Source: Tenodera sinensis
Taxonomy: Eukaryota; Arthropoda; Insecta; Mantodea; Mantidae
Assembly (NCBI GenBank): GCA_030765045.1
Contig: CM060968.1
Coordinates: forward strand, 105,693,904 to 105,757,903
Direction of reading: 5' to 3'
Length of the DNA stretch: 64,000 bases
In this document: one piece after another, positions 26,121 through 41,149 of the stretch
Numbering within the stretch: the first letter of the stretch is position 1
Layout: the number at the start of each line of letters is the position of its first letter
The notes under the pieces: model-generated
Seen by the model: the letters and a program-made list of their open reading frames with translations, nothing else
Database searches by the model: none
Told to the model about the DNA's origin: nothing
Translations under genes and position numbers: made by a program

Positions 26121-26858
26121 TGCAGATCACAGCTCTGTAAACTGGGTGTAATCTATTAACATCAAGAGTATCGCCAGAATAGTAAATTCAGAATGTAAAA
26201 CAAATGAAGTTATGAGCAGAACTCGACCCAGGTTCTAACCGCTTGAAGTTAGGAGTGCACGAATGATTGTGCTGTGCAGTTTGGGAAGGGTGTAGGCCCC
26301 TGCAGTTAGCCTTGTCTCAACATGCAAACATCCAGTCACAACAGACACAAGATAAATATTCTCATTTTCCAGCACAGATTTTAATATTCTGAAACGACCA
26401 TTTTTCCATATGTGAGAAACAAATACGTATAAGCATATTTTCCCTTTCTGAACTGCATCATCTTTTAATTAAAATGTAGAAGGACATATTTTTTAAAAAA
26501 TAACGAGGAAATAAGGTTTACCAATCTACTCCGAAGTATGTAGGAGTTATTTCTCTTTCTGCAGAATGGCAAAGAATTTGCAGGACAAAATGGTATATCA
26601 CTAGCATTTTTAAAAATGCATTTAAAACGTAAGTGTTATACGTATGGACATCAAAAAAAGAAGAAATTTATCTAATAACACTACAAAAACTTATATGGGA
26701 TGTTTCATATTTAGTTTGTCCTGAAGGAAGAGGAAACCTGTTTTAAAGTTTTGTACTAGGTTCAAGCTCCTTGTTGAATAAATGCCGTTTAAAGAGATAT
26801 TTAGAGTACTAGTTACAAAAGTAGACGTTTAGTAATGAGAGACTTTGGTCGTGTTGCT
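26121..26858. other. AT-rich spacer
   Basis: Nothing recognised; a weak tRNA-like stretch at 26220-26300 was not accepted. Confidence 0.45.
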
Positions 26859-27374
26859 GCGAGTTACTAATTCTAGTTTTGACTACAATGTTTTATCTAT
26901 GTTAAGAATATTTTAGTATATGTTGTATATTTAATAAATATTTAATGACATTTATTGGAAACGATATGTTTAGAGAGACAGTAAGTAATGTGGGATTTGG
27001 AAAATAAAAGACACGATACATTAACAAATAATGTAATATTTTTAGAGTTTGATTGCTACTTTCAAATGTGAATTTAAGCAAAAAATGAGCGAAGGAGTTG
27101 ATTTTCCAAAAAAGTCAAGGACATTTATTTGTGTAGTTATACGGTGCTGATGTTATTACCTTAAAAAGACATGGATGTTCGAAATCGAATATTGTTGCAG
27201 AAGAATACGTAGAAGACGTTTTAGAGGGTCAGAAGAAAATTGCTGAACTAATACTTAAGGAATTAGAGGCGAAGTTGTGAAAAGCAATACTGCTGATAAC
27301 AGACAAAATGCACATCCAATGAGTATTATAAATTGCAATGGTTGTAATATTACAATAACTATCAACTAGGGGAG
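26859..27374 (+). pseudogene. Crypton-like tyrosine recombinase relic with catalytic tail
   Basis: After a 5' region shared with 15439-15969, a short N-terminal piece reads MSEGVDFPKKSRTFICVVIR, then stops. It is followed in frame by LKRHGCSKSNIVAEEYVED, then GQKKIAELILKELEAKL and a stop. This matches the C-terminal end of Crypton/DUF3504 recombinases: a RHGGW-like histidine block, then the tyrosine of V-A-E-x-Y that attacks DNA. A different frame gives the tail SIINCNGCNITITIN. The core (first Arg, His-x-x-Arg) is deleted, so the copy is inactive. GGW reads GCS here. Confidence 0.75.
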
Positions 27375-29364
27375 GAGGCTTTTATTTTAATGTATATTAT
27401 TGTGACATTAGGTCAATAAACAATGGATGGACGGGGGAGATCCGAGGCCACAGGGCAATTAGTGATTGCAAGTAATCGAGCAGCGCGATACTGGACAACA
27501 GTAGTGTCCAGAAGCTTCCCGGCAATTCTGCTGAGTCATTGCACACGTGTACATGGAAACTCGAAAGAGGTCCCATGATGCCGGCTCCATTGCGAGAGCA
27601 ACCAGAGTGAGTTTGTGAGTGAGAGTTGCAGTCGTGAGTGTGCAGTTGGTTTTTCGTTACGAGAGTGAGTCGGCCAGCCTGTCAGTGAGTACGTATATGT
27701 TGTCGAGTGATTGTATCGTAATATTCAAGGTATAAGTAAGGGACAGAGAAACTGGAGAAAGACATTGAAAACCCGAGAAAGATTATCGGAAGAACAATTG
27801 CGAATGGTAATAGCAGAGAAGACTATAAAGTGCGTTAGTAACGAGAACGAAATTTTTAATTTTTAGTCAAATTTAGAGGACAAAAAGTAACAGAATTTCG
27901 CATTTTGCTGTTTTGTTCTATTATTATCAAGAAAAATAAGATACAGATGTTCATCGTTAAAGTGTATTTTACTGCTTCTTAAACCACTGTTTTATGTTTT
28001 AATAGCGTGTTTTGTTATAATATAAAGTATAGCTTTGTTGTCTAGTAACTACATGATTATTGGTATAGTAGTAGTAGATAAAGGAGATTTAGAGTTAGAG
28101 AATTATCTCTATCCTATTTTACAAAGCCCGAACGAAAGTTCTAGAAACCGGAAAAGGATGTCACGCTCGACAACCTCGCGGTGAAACATTCACACTTAAT
28201 TGCAATAATGTCAACATAAACTTTCCTCTACAATAAACACATTAACTTCCCCGTAATTTTATCACACCTTATAATAACATAATTGAGCACTCATTTTGTG
28301 AAAACAAAAAGAAATCACGATAACTGCAAAAATTAAGGTAATAGCTTCATTCGCGCCTTATCTTATTTAGTGGACTGCATCAGAACTTGCTATCTTACTA
28401 ACCTTAAGGCTTAAAATCATTATTCCTGCGTGAAAGTTGTATGGCCAAGTACCTTAAATGCATACAAGCTCAAAAATGTTTATTAAGATAAAGGTATTTG
28501 AATTATTCATGTAAAGACATTATTTCATTGAATATTAAGTATTAATGGTTAGCTTTCTGCTGGAGGTTATGGGTTTTTTAAATAGTTCATTTACAAGGCT
28601 CGCAAAAATTCATGTTTAATGTATTTCGTTTGACTTATGAGGGAGAAATGTAGGTGATACTGACAGTAATTCTGCAATTTGCATTCACAAGGGTAGTAAA
28701 TACGTGTTTCAAGGTCCCTGTTATAAAGAAGCCCAAGGCAAGTTGTGAAGTCCATGTTGTCTATCGCTCATCTGTCACCATTTCCCTTGTAAGTGCTTGT
28801 GTTTCGCTAGTGTTGTGTTATGTAGGCACCAGATGTCCGCAGTCATCATCTTCACGGTTTAAGACTTCGCAGTCCTGTTTCTTCCCTGGTGTTTAGTGTT
28901 GGAGCTTGTTCAACACAACTTTGGTCCATAATTATATGCACCACAGTACTATCAAGTTCGGATGTTGACTTTTTTAGCACATATGATGTACAGTACTCAC
29001 ATTACTTTCTGTTCTCATTCGTTACGAACTATCTTTAAGGGAGGTTATGAACCGTATGCTTCCAATGTTAATCTTAAGCAGTTTAACAATACTTGCCAGA
29101 GGAATACAAGTGTGAAATTTGGTTCACATATAAATTAATGCTTTCTGATTGTAGTGGCTTTTTTACATCACATATGGTTTCCATATTTCTAAAACATTTT
29201 ATAATACATACTGTTATCGACATTCAATTTTATTTTAACTTCTGGTATGTTTTTGTGGGTTAAAGGACTAGACTAAGAGTCAAAGGGGTTAAACTTGTAA
29301 AATCAGCAAAAACACATAATTTGTATTTTTTAAACAAACCAGCTTGTAACCTCTGCTTAAAAAC
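27375..29364. other. Spacer; GC-richer island at its start
   Basis: From about 27410 to 27720 composition is balanced, with repeated GTGAGT-like words on the plus strand; it could be an unrecognised exon or element end. TTAAGGGAGGT plus TTCCAATGTTAAT at 29035-29075 resembles 3434. The rest is AT-rich without signal. Confidence 0.4.
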
Positions 29365-29595
29365 TGTTTTTCTGCTATCTACTTCTTGTTAATCAAGATA
29401 AACGTTTTATTACACATTTGGTTGTAGGTACAACGGGAATAAGATAATACAGTAAACTTAAGAAATATTCAGATCTTTTAGCTCCTTATTTGAGAAAAGT
29501 AATAAATATTTCAAAATGCAAATTAATAAACAGGAATATCTGGAAAATGGTAATCATCAATAAATGACAAATTGTGTGCTTTCTGAACGGAAACT
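29365..29595 (+). mobile_element. Rep1 5'-half fragment, old
   Basis: CTATCTACTTCTTGTTAATC, AAGATAAACG, TTGTAGGTACAACGGGAATA and AACAGGAATATCTGGAAAATGG follow in Rep1 order with heavy divergence. Confidence 0.65.
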
Positions 29596-30108
29596 TCTTA
29601 TGGGAGGACTTTGAAATTTTGATCCGCTAAATTTTTCTGTGACGAAAAGTGGTGGGGGTAGACACTCGTGTAGGATGGGAGCAGTGTCTAGCTTCCCTTC
29701 GGGTATCGGAGAAGAGTGAGACATACTCTCTTGTCGCTTTCTTTCATTCTCGTTGTCCGTGGTTGCGTATACTGCGTTCAGGCGGCGTGGCGATCATTGA
29801 TTATAGCTGTTGGTTGTCAACAGAGCATCCGTTGAAACACGTGTGTATAAACAATGCATTTAGAGTATTGTTTAGTGTTCTCGTTGTTTATAATCTAATT
29901 AAACATTACATCAGTTCTTATTACTTATCACAAACCGATAATTTCTCTTCTTAAGAACGAAAATGCTGATGCACAGTGATACATATGTATATAATTTTAT
30001 GTAAATAATTTAATGATAAACACAGTCTATACTATTCAAAAGTGATTGATGAATAATTAAAATGTTCCCTTGTAATATAGAAGTTTCATTTCTCGTGTGT
30101 CGCTCTTT
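29596..30108. other. Spacer without recognised genes
   Basis: A 101-codon frame (29649-29954) lies in slightly GC-richer DNA; no motif recognised. Confidence 0.4.
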
Positions 30109-30358
30109 TTTTTTTTTTTTTTTTTTTTTTTCCGTTCTATTTATATACCGGCGTTAAAATCGAAGGTCATATTGGTGTTCACTCATTTTTAATGGTGGTT
30201 TTGAACTTAAGTTTTCTATTACTTTGGATTAAGTTTTACATGGGGAATAATTCTAGTTAAACAAAAATTCCCATCCTCCAGGCCCGGAATCGAACCTAAG
30301 ACCCCTTGCACAGCAGGCAGGTACTCTACTTACTGTGCTGTACCCATTGTTTAATCTA
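30109..30358 (-). mobile_element. tRNA-derived SINE, family SA
   Basis: On the minus strand the head reads GTAAGTAGAGTACCTGCCTGC, then GGTTCGATTCCGGGC, matching the SINE at 8653-8896 in the tRNA-related part. The distal end on the plus-strand left side is a T-tract (30109-30131), i.e. a poly(A)-like tail. The 3' body is diverged. Confidence 0.7.
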
Positions 30359-30404
30359 ATGTTGAAATATGAACTCCGGGACTTGAGCACTTACAGCATA
30401 GTAA

Positions 30405-30660
30405 GTCCCCATTAGGAAATGGGATCTCATATAAATTTGGTATCTGCGGTTTGTTGGGAAAAATGCGAGTGAGTTGGAGAATTTAAATTAACGTTGCCAT
30501 GGTAGCTCAGTGGTTAGAGCAGTCGGACGGAGACCGAAGATTTGGTGGTTCAAATCCCTGTTATGACACTGAATTTTTCGGTCTAATTCTACCCCTTTCC
30601 ATGCTGCACACATTTTGGGTCCAATATGTTAAACAGTTTCTGAGTTTAGCTTAGCAGCAG
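30405..30660 (+). mobile_element. tRNA-derived SINE, family SB
   Basis: A box TAGCTCAGTGGTTAGAGC at 30503-30520 and B box GGTTCAAATCCC at 30547-30558 are near-perfect. It is not a plain tRNA gene because about 80 bp upstream (GCGGTTTGTTGGGAAAAATG then GCGAGTGAGTTGGAGAATTT) and the downstream ATTTTTCGGTCTAATTCTACC are shared with the copies at 36075, 41150 and 48545. Confidence 0.75.
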
Positions 30661-30934
30661 CCTAACATAGGTGAGATAGGATAAATTTGAAATTCCAAGA
30701 TCTTTTGTAAAGGATTTTAGTGGCTGCTATCTTTGGTCGTCTGCAAAAAGCTGCGACGTCGTGATGTCCTCGATGTAAAGGCTAGGAGTGTATCGTAGTT
30801 TCAAGGCACGATCTTGGTGGGTTGATGGGTCCTCTGAAAGGGGCTGGCGAGTTGGTATTGGTGGGGTTTCTTTAGCAGCTCTCACCTGATGCACTTTTGC
30901 ATCACTTCTGTCACCAAGCATCCTCCAAGTTCCA
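30661..30934. other. Spacer without recognised genes
   Basis: Nothing recognised between the SINE and the next Rep1 copy. Confidence 0.4.
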
Positions 30935-31668
30935 TTTTTTTTCCTCTACTAGTAAGTACAGGAAGTATTGTATTCCATCCAAAAATTTGATGTCAAGATT
31001 TCCCCGGAAATACATGTTTTCAGACCCCCTGAATTCAAAAAGAGCATTTTTATGTGAATAGTATAAACTCGAAAATGAAAAGTCGATTAACAACCAAAGT
31101 TGTTACTTAAGCTTAATGTCTTTCAGAGGGTGCGACACGAAGATTTTGAAGAAAATTCCTCTGCTCTAAACTACCCACTTCATGCAAAAATATGATTTTC
31201 TTAAAAATGGCTCTAACGATTCTGATATACCTATTTGAAATATTTTATGACAAATGAAATGTATATTATCAGTTTGCTGGCTATAGCCTATGTAGTCCTG
31301 TTTACTCTGGAGGACTTTTGCATAACTGGTAAACCGTAAGAGGTAGACAAAATCTTGCTGTACAAAAATGTGTATCTCGGCAAAACACACAATTTATGTA
31401 GAATAGACCATTTCGGAGATATTCCTTGTTATTTGTGTCAGTTTTCGAAAACAAACTTTCCTCAAACTCAACATCCTTCTTCAATTTTTTATATTTTAAC
31501 ACTGCAATGAGAACGGAATTTGAAAGCTTTAAAAGATTTGACTATCGCTCAAAGCCTGCTGTATTCATATATTCCCCCTGTACCTACAAGGGAATAAGCA
31601 ATAGGATAATTTCTGCTGATGTTTATCTCGACTAACGTGAAGAAGATATACGAATAAGAGTTTGTAAG
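30935..31668 (-). mobile_element. Rep1 copy, 5' end lost
   Basis: Starts with CCTCTACTAGTAAGTAC (a clear 3' hairpin) and runs to AAGAGTTTGTAAGA next to a short T-rich stretch, where the last ~60 bp of the 5' end are missing. The CA tract and its flank are deleted. Confidence 0.85.
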
Positions 31669-32363
31669 ATTTTTTTTTTCTTTTGTAAAATTTGCCTATA
31701 AAAATACGATATTTATTGAAAATCACTAATTTTTACACCCTTAAGCTGTACTTACCCATTGAAGTAACCTTGTGGTCTATGAATCTTGTCTTCCATAAAC
31801 CACCCTTGTTCACTGAGTGGTTCAATTCCGTTGCTACGATTTTTAATTTTTTAGAAGCTTTGGATAAAGTCTTGGTTAAATGATTTGTGAACAGCCTATT
31901 AAATCATTTACCTAATTGTACCTATTATTTGCCCGAATTAGCTTCAGCCTTAGACCTTCTCTAATATCCTGTCTTCAAATCGATTATAGTGCATAATAAT
32001 TCAATACAGAGATTCCTCAAGCTTGAATTTAGGTTCAATTAAACCAAAAAACTAAAATAGGTAATTTAACGCGTCGTTGACAACCATTTATTTCCAGAAA
32101 TGCTTTTAATCCGCCGCGTTCTAAATCACCAACAATGTTTTTCTATAGTTGAGGGTGTGCATCCAACTGGACTCCTTGTTGAAGTAATGACATGTATTTC
32201 TCAACAAGAAGTAAAACATCTTGAAAGCGCAATTTAATGGTCCACTTCGCCCTAAAAGTGTCTTATTAATACCAAACTCATTCAAGTGCAAAGCTGTTGA
32301 AGGAAACTATGTAATTCGCTGCTACTCAAGAAGAAATTTTGCTCTGTTGGCCATTCATAAAAT
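31669..32363. other. AT-rich spacer
   Basis: Nothing recognised. Confidence 0.5.
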
Positions 32364-33398
32364 AAAAATCTGATGTGTTGCACTCACATGACTTTCTCTA
32401 CTCTTGTACTAACCATTCTTATTCCTATGTCTTTTTGGTGTTAGTCGAGATAAACATTTACAGAAATTATAATATTGTTTATTTCCTTGTAGGTGCAAGG
32501 GTAATATTGGAATACAGTAGGTTTTGTGCGACAGTAAAATCTTTTAAAGCTTTAAGATACCGTTCTCTTTGCACACTACACATATAAAAAATAAACAACG
32601 ATGTTCCATTTCACGGAAATTTTAAGTTTTCAGAAACTCACGCACAGAACAAGGAATATCTCCGAAATGGTTCACCCTACAATAAAATTTATTCGGACGT
32701 AAATTGTGTATTTTAGCAAGATCTACATTTTTTGTATTGTATGGTTTGGTCTATTTCTTACGGTTGAGTAGTTAGGCAAAAGTCGTCCAGAGTAAATACG
32801 ACTACAGAGCCTATAGCCAGAAAATTGAAGATACACATTTCATTTGTCATCAAAATATCTCAAACCTGCGGCATTTTAATCAAAATCGTTATGGCCATTT
32901 TCAAGAAAACCAACTTTTTCGAAAAAGTTTCAATGTAAAGGGTAGTTTAGGGCGGGATTTATTATTTTGTTGTTTAACGACGCTGTCAATTGCCAGGATC
33001 ACATCAGCGTCGCCAGTGTGCCGGAATTTTGTCCCGCAGGAGTTCTTTTACATGCCAGTAAATTTACTGACATGGAGCTGTCGTTTTTAAGCACACTTAA
33101 AAACCATCGGTCTGGGCCGGATTTGAACCCGCGACCTTGGGAACAGTAGGCCAGCGTCTAACCAACTGAGCCACCCAGACCGACTAGTTTAGGGCGGGGC
33201 TACTTGGTTCAAAATCGTCGTGTCGCATCCTTGAAAGACCTTAAACTTAAATACTAACTTTGGTTTTTAAGCTACTTTCGTTTTTTAGTTATGCTGTCCA
33301 CACAGACACACAGACACACAGGGACCTTTTTCTAAAAATGCTTTTTTTAGATTCAGGGGGTCTCAAAACATATATTTCCGGTGAAATCTCGACACCGA
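32364..33398 (+). mobile_element. Rep1 copy interrupted by a SINE
   Basis: Full 5' end (AAAAATCTGATGTGTTGCAC, TCACATGACTTTCTCTACTC), collinear to TAGTTTAGGGCGGG at 32956, then a 228-bp SINE, then resumption with TAGTTTAGGGCGGGGCTAC. Similarity ends at GTGAAATCTCGACACCGAAC, so the last ~50 bp (3' hairpin) are missing. Confidence 0.92.
32957..33184 (-). mobile_element. tRNA-derived SINE, family SC, 14-bp TSD
   Basis: On the minus strand: TGGCTCAGTTGGTTAGACGC (A box), GGTTCAAATCCGGC (B box), then a tRNA-unrelated body ending GACAGCGTCGTTAAACAACA and an A/T-rich tail. TAGTTTAGGGCGGG flanks it at 32943-32956 and 33185-33198, and uninterrupted Rep1 copies hold the site once. This is a textbook L1/RTE-mediated SINE insertion. 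Confidence 0.93.
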
Positions 33399-34263
33399 AC
33401 AGCTAAGCTGTTTCCTGAAATTGATTAAACCTTTATGGAATTCAACGTTATTTTAGGTCTAGTTATGAAATATAAATAGGCAATAATTGGTATGGACGAT
33501 CTGTTAATTCTTTTTCAGCGAATTGTTCTCCTTTTTCTGCACTAGTGGCGCTCTCAGCCAGCGGAAGCGCACCGGACGTAATACCCTCCATTGTAGGTTC
33601 GCTTTCAGAAGCCAGAAGATGTTCTAGTCAAGAAGGCCTATGCTCTGTCAAAGTAACAACTGCGCATCATTGTCCGCACTGTGGTGCGTTATCATACCTG
33701 TTTACTTTTGTATTTAACCAACTGAAAACATCAGCATCGACATCAGCTTTGTCTGTAATTTCACAGCATGTTCAACTATACAACACCGCAAGGCGTGGTA
33801 AGCCTCTGATTGGATGTTCTGTTAAACCATCCGCCATTAAATTTTGTGTTAGCTGTAGATTTCACGTGGTAATTCTAGTCTACAGTAAGACAAATAAATA
33901 TGATAGTCCTTTGCGTAAACATTGGCAGTTTATGGGCATCAAATAAAGTAAAGTGCTTGGTCTAGAAATGCAGAAAACTAACACTAAAAAAATAAAAAGC
34001 GACAACGCGGGAAATTGAAGTTCTACAGTGTTACCATTAACGTGGAAATTTAGTAGTAATAGCTGTTACAGAAAGATATTTTCTCTTTGTTTCCAAATAC
34101 CCCCAAAAATTAAGCAAAATACCTTTTAATTCAAGAATTCAACTTCAAATTAATGCACATGATTAAATAATGGCTTAGTCTTTCCTTTCGTACTTTGCAA
34201 GAGGTTATTGAACCTTTTTAGAATTTTGTTAACACTACATTCTCTGAATTTGATTAAACATAA
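33399..34263. other. Spacer; GC-richer 133-codon frame
   Basis: A 133-codon frame (33545-33946) sits in GC-richer DNA but shows no domain, signal peptide or convincing splice context. I do not call a gene. Confidence 0.4.
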
Positions 34264-34641
34264 ACTATTCAAAGTAAATGTTGGAACGCACGTCCATTGG
34301 GATTAACACAAAGAGTGCATCGACGTGCCCTATTCTGCCGTACTAATTTTGAATAGTAAAACTGTAATTAATGTAAGCAATGAGATGTTTGTGTTTTGTT
34401 TATATGTTCTCTGTTTGTTTCTTGGATTAAGATTGTGTGCCTTACTAAGATAAACGCAAAACTAACTTGAATTGTTGATTTTCCCATAAATACTAATAGA
34501 GGGCGGGAGGCAGTAATCTTTGACATTAACTCCTCTAGCGCTTAATCGAAGCACCGCAGCAAAAAACTTTTCTTAACAAAAAGTGTTCAAAATAATCTAG
34601 TCTATCAGCTCCCAAAGTTTGTCGGTCTAATTTTGGGACAC
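34264..34641 (-). repeat. Rep4 dispersed repeat with inverted 81-bp module
   Basis: From 34358 to 34641 this is the reverse complement of 50967-51233 (about four of five bases matching), ending in TTTTGGGACAC next to TATATA. The 81-bp module 34264-34344 matches 51234-51314 on the same strand, i.e. inverted relative to the rest of the element. The GTGTCCCAAAATTAG end beside TA is reminiscent of mariner-type termini, but no second terminal repeat is visible. Confidence 0.75.
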
Positions 34642-35446
34642 TATATAAAAGATTAACAAAGAGTTTAACCGTTACATAATTTAGTACCTATCATATTGCT
34701 TTGTCTATCACGTACACATGAGGATTTTACAATAAATAATGCTCTATATTTTTTTCCTACAAAAGTATTTATTCCACAAAATTGAACTTTACATATATGA
34801 AAGAATAGTGCTCCATCTGGTCGGTCTATTTTTTTATTTATTTGTTTATTTATTTATTTTTTTTTAACATAATTGCGAAGAAGGCCTCCCCGTCAACTTC
34901 AAAACGTTACAACAAATGGGAAGCAATATTGTTTTTTTGGGATTTGTGATCGACAGCAAGGAATCCATCTTGCACACACAGGTAGACGCAAAACATTTAT
35001 TTCGGGTTAAATATCGATTTGGCGGAAGAAATATCTTCTATTCCTACAGTAGAAGTAAGTGCGTACCACTTTTCAATTTATTTTCATACTCCAGTTCCAC
35101 CTCCATCCAATATTTTACGTATACTGACGTCAAATAATAAAGCAACCTTAATCTGACATATTTTATCACAAACAAAATCAACAGAATTTTCAGTGCTTTT
35201 AGAAGCTTGTTAAAATCATCCCTTCAAACAACTTGGGAACGCAGTATCCATTTTTCAACACATTGCATAACCTACACTACAAATCTTTGTGGTTTTTCTT
35301 ATAAGAGTTTACCTCTTAATCTAATAAAGTATTTAAAATTTTTTCGTCCTTAATGCAAAAAATTTTTGTTCGAGTCTTACCTACTCTTAAGACCTTTTCT
35401 TATTATTTATTTAAGATCCACAAACGCGTGTTTTTTCTTTTCAAAT

Positions 35447-35450
<4 letters not shown>
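34642..35450. other. AT-rich spacer
   Basis: TTTA-rich stretch at 34830-34865; otherwise nothing recognised. Confidence 0.45.

Positions 35451-35478
<28 letters not shown>
35451..35478. repeat. Poly(T) tract (LINE poly(A) tail, minus strand)
   Basis: T run immediately followed by GCGGTAACAAAATCATAC, the end of the LINE 3' UTR read on the other strand. Confidence 0.85.
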
Positions 35479-35480
<2 letters not shown>

Positions 35481-35850
35481 GGTAACAAAATCATACAATG
35501 GCATTAATGGCACTACAATGAGACCATTGCTATACATACCATAATATTACAATAATATTACATAGGTAAATAAGAATAACATTCATAACTATTGAGGAAT
35601 ACAAAGAAAACTATCAGGATTTAAATTAAAAGAAATGTAAAGCAATATCTTTAAAAGAAAATAACTCTGAATTATTCAAATATTGTTTCTGATATTCTGT
35701 GTTTCTTCCTAAAGGTATGGTACAGTCTGTAAGGATGTCAGTCACTGTTGGAAGCGTTCTACAGGAGCTGCAGATAAGAGTGAGTTAGGTTTGGCCACTT
35801 GTATACCAATAATAGGCTTCCAACCCTTTAAAAATACCATTCAGTATCAT
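35451..35850 (-). pseudogene. Non-LTR retrotransposon 3' end with poly(A)
   Basis: On the minus strand, WYTSGQT (stop) LT is followed by LICSSCRTLPTVTDILTDC, then NTEYQKQYLNNSELFSF and a stop. The pattern GHTRLTH...C..C...TV.HIL..C is typical of the C-terminus of Jockey/I-like LINE ORF2 proteins, after the RNase H or thumb region. A ~280-bp 3' UTR then ends in a 28-bp A tail (T at 35451-35478). There is an in-frame stop and the 5' part is missing, as usual for truncated LINE copies. Confidence 0.75.
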
Positions 35851-36074
35851 AGGGCGGATTTCTAAGGACAGAAGTACGATTTTAATAGCTCATGGAATAA
35901 GTCTTCCAACAGCTGGTAAAATGCAAACTTCTGTTGTTATCCGACATCATTTAATTTAGTAGTTGGTATAAAATAATAAATTAACCAATAATATTTAATA
36001 TCGTAATTATTATTTATTTATGCCAACAAGCTTACTGCTGGTGTTTTTAAACACACAAACCGTGTGTGGGCAAA

Positions 36075-36290
36075 GTTTAAGAGGTGGAATCAAGGCTGAA
36101 AAATTCAATTTCATAGCCGGGATTTGAACTACGGATCTTCCGCTTATCGGGCGGCTGCTTTAACCACTAAGCTACCATGGCCAATTTGCCAGTACATTAA
36201 ATTCCCCAGCTGATTCGTACTTTCCCCGGTTAGACCACATGGGAATCTCACATCAGAGATAAATACCCCAAGAGCGACTTACAATTTGTT
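36075..36290 (-). mobile_element. tRNA-derived SINE, family SB
   Basis: Minus strand: TAGCTTAGTGGTTAAAG (A box), AGTTCAAATCCC (B box), GAATTTTTCAGCCTTGATTCC downstream. The upstream 5' module (TCTCTGATGTGAGA, GTGGTCTAACCGGGGAAAGT, CAGCTGGGGAATTTA) matches the copies at 30405 and 41150. Confidence 0.75.
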
Positions 36291-38194
36291 TGGTTGTTTA
36301 GAATATGCAATTGTGGTTTTACTTCATTGGGCCATGACCACACTAGGAGAATTACGTCACTACAGCTTGCACCTTAGTCTGTCTTTTTCGTTAGCCACGT
36401 TCTATATTTCGGAACATATAGCAAACAGATAGATAGGCCTTACTGTCAGAAACTATTGCATATTGTGTATTATTAATAATAAACATCTATAAAATGAATT
36501 TCAAAAATCATTTACGCTATATAATGTATTAACCACCCATGCAAGTGTATAAAAGTTAAGTTAGTCTTAGAACTTAAGTTAGGAAGTTCTCTCAATCTTT
36601 GTATGTTATAGTAATCTACGTCTAACTGAATAATTACTCGAGTAATCTTAAATAAATTAATAAATGCTTAAATTGCCCGGGTTATGGATATTTGAGGAAA
36701 CAAGCTGTTTAAATTATAGGCTATTCAGCACGTACGTCGATCGTAAACTAAGCTACCCAAGTGAATAAAAATTGCTTATAATGGTTACTTAAATAATGTG
36801 TTTACTGTTTTTGTGGCTATTAAAACATTAAGCTTTTATTCGAGTAGAATGAAAGTAACCTGATTTGACATGCAGTACCATCTAGTTCAAGGTAATCACA
36901 CTTAGACCCTCCTACACTCAGCTGCAGAGGCTGGTTTTTGATGTTACCTGAATTGCTCGATAGTGGCGCTAGCGTCTAACAGCTTCGTTTTACTGACACC
37001 CTATCGTCGAGTAGGTGAACTGTTGTAGTTAGGGATGCGTCGGCAGCTCAACCGGACTGGCAACTGGCAAACAGCGACACTGCTTTTCTGAGAAGAAGTA
37101 GTGGTAACTGGTTCTCCAGTATTTTCTTCAGCTAATTTTCAGAAAGACGTTACTGAGAAAATGACTGAAATTTACTTTCAGAAAAATATGTTCTTTTGAG
37201 CACAAGATTTCTTCCAGAGCTCTGAAGACTTTAATCTTAGTTTAGACTGCAATTGCACGTTGTATACCTACAGAGCGTTAATGTGTTGTTTTGATACTTA
37301 AGAACATTCAATTTTCTCAATGAGAGATGCCATTGAAAATGGTTCTGATCATTTGACTTCTGAATTAATTCTTAGAAAGCCTTTTAATTAGTATTTTAAT
37401 TATTAATTGCATTTTTTCAATAATTTACCTAAAATTGTTTATATTGGCATTTATTTTTTATGTACGATTATAAAAGATATCCTTGCGAGTATTATGTTCT
37501 CATAAAATACAGGTTTTTCAACACATAGTCGTAATTGAAGAAGAAATAAATTTAACTAATTTCCAACATACGCCTTTATCTCTAAATATTAGGGTACGAA
37601 CATTATAGAAGGCAAGCTTTTATAGTAGTTTAAATAATTACACAATTCTGTAATGACTTTCTTTTTTTGACACAATAACGCTGTAATATTTTACTGAATC
37701 AAATAACAGCTTTTGCTTCAAATGGAAGGTAGGTAATTATTTCTTAAAAGAGAAACAAGAAACGAAATAAAAGCTTCATAAATGTTTAGCCTATTTATCA
37801 AAAAACTTGCAAAACATCGTTGGTCTTTGTACTTTTGATGCCCTTAGTATATTTTTCGTTATTTATTTTTCTCAGGGAATAATCGTATTATTCTTTCTGT
37901 TTCCCGTGATTTTCATTACTTACGAAATTTTAAATATTTCGATCTTTCTCATTTGTTTTGTATTTCTTACTTAGTTGCAGAATGGTCCAATAAAAATTGC
38001 AATGATTTTCAGTTTAATAAATGTTTTACATTTTCCTTTAAGCAATATTTAACCCATATAATGGTAAAACGGCTTTGGTTGTTCTTTATATAATTATTGG
38101 CCCTTTCATTTCTGAGACGCATTTGCATTTATGGAGTCCAGGCTATAATAAGGTAAATAAACAACATAATAACATTAATTTATTATAATTCCCC
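36291..38194. other. Spacer; GC-balanced island
   Basis: About 36880-37110 is more balanced (TAGTGGCGCTAGCGTCTAAC) but I recognise no exon or element. The remainder is AT-rich. Confidence 0.4.
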
Positions 38195-38275
38195 TTCCAG
38201 TCGGAAGCCGAACTCGGATCTCAAGGATTACAAGCCAGCAGACTGACCTCTAGGCTGTATTGGCATCCATGATTC
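38195..38275 (-). mobile_element. tRNA-like SINE fragment
   Basis: Minus strand: GCCTAGAGGTCAGTCTGCTGG then GAGTTCGGCTTCC, with tRNA-like spacing of A- and B-box relatives. Only the head is recognisable. Confidence 0.5.
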
Positions 38276-38579
38276 CTTTTTAACGTTGAAAACTTCAAAA
38301 CAACATATCAGAAGAACACCCATTGTTTAAGAGATTTTACATTGATGAGCCACCATCTTTAACAGGAAGTGTATCAAAAAGTTGAAGTTCTGCGTGACTC
38401 CGTCACTCCTTTGTCATTGGGTACGTATGCAACCGGTTGAGCCAGATGGAAAATTCTCGAACAATATCGAACATGGATATTTGAAATATAACACACCAAT
38501 ACAAAAATAAGATAATAAACCAAAGAATAACCTAGGCACCTTTGCGTCTTACTGTTCACAGAATGTAATTAAGAATTTA
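38276..38579. other. AT-rich spacer
   Basis: Nothing recognised before the tandem array. Confidence 0.45.

Positions 38580-41149
<2,570 letters not shown>

Noticed and set aside
26215..26330. tRNA-like stretch on the minus strand
   Set aside because: B-box spacing and A box do not fit.
30497..30570. Possible tRNA gene (good A and B boxes)
   Set aside because: Acceptor ends do not pair convincingly and the flanks are shared with three other SB SINE copies.
33545..33946. 133-codon frame in GC-richer DNA
   Set aside because: No recognisable domain or conserved pattern; length is possible by chance in balanced DNA.
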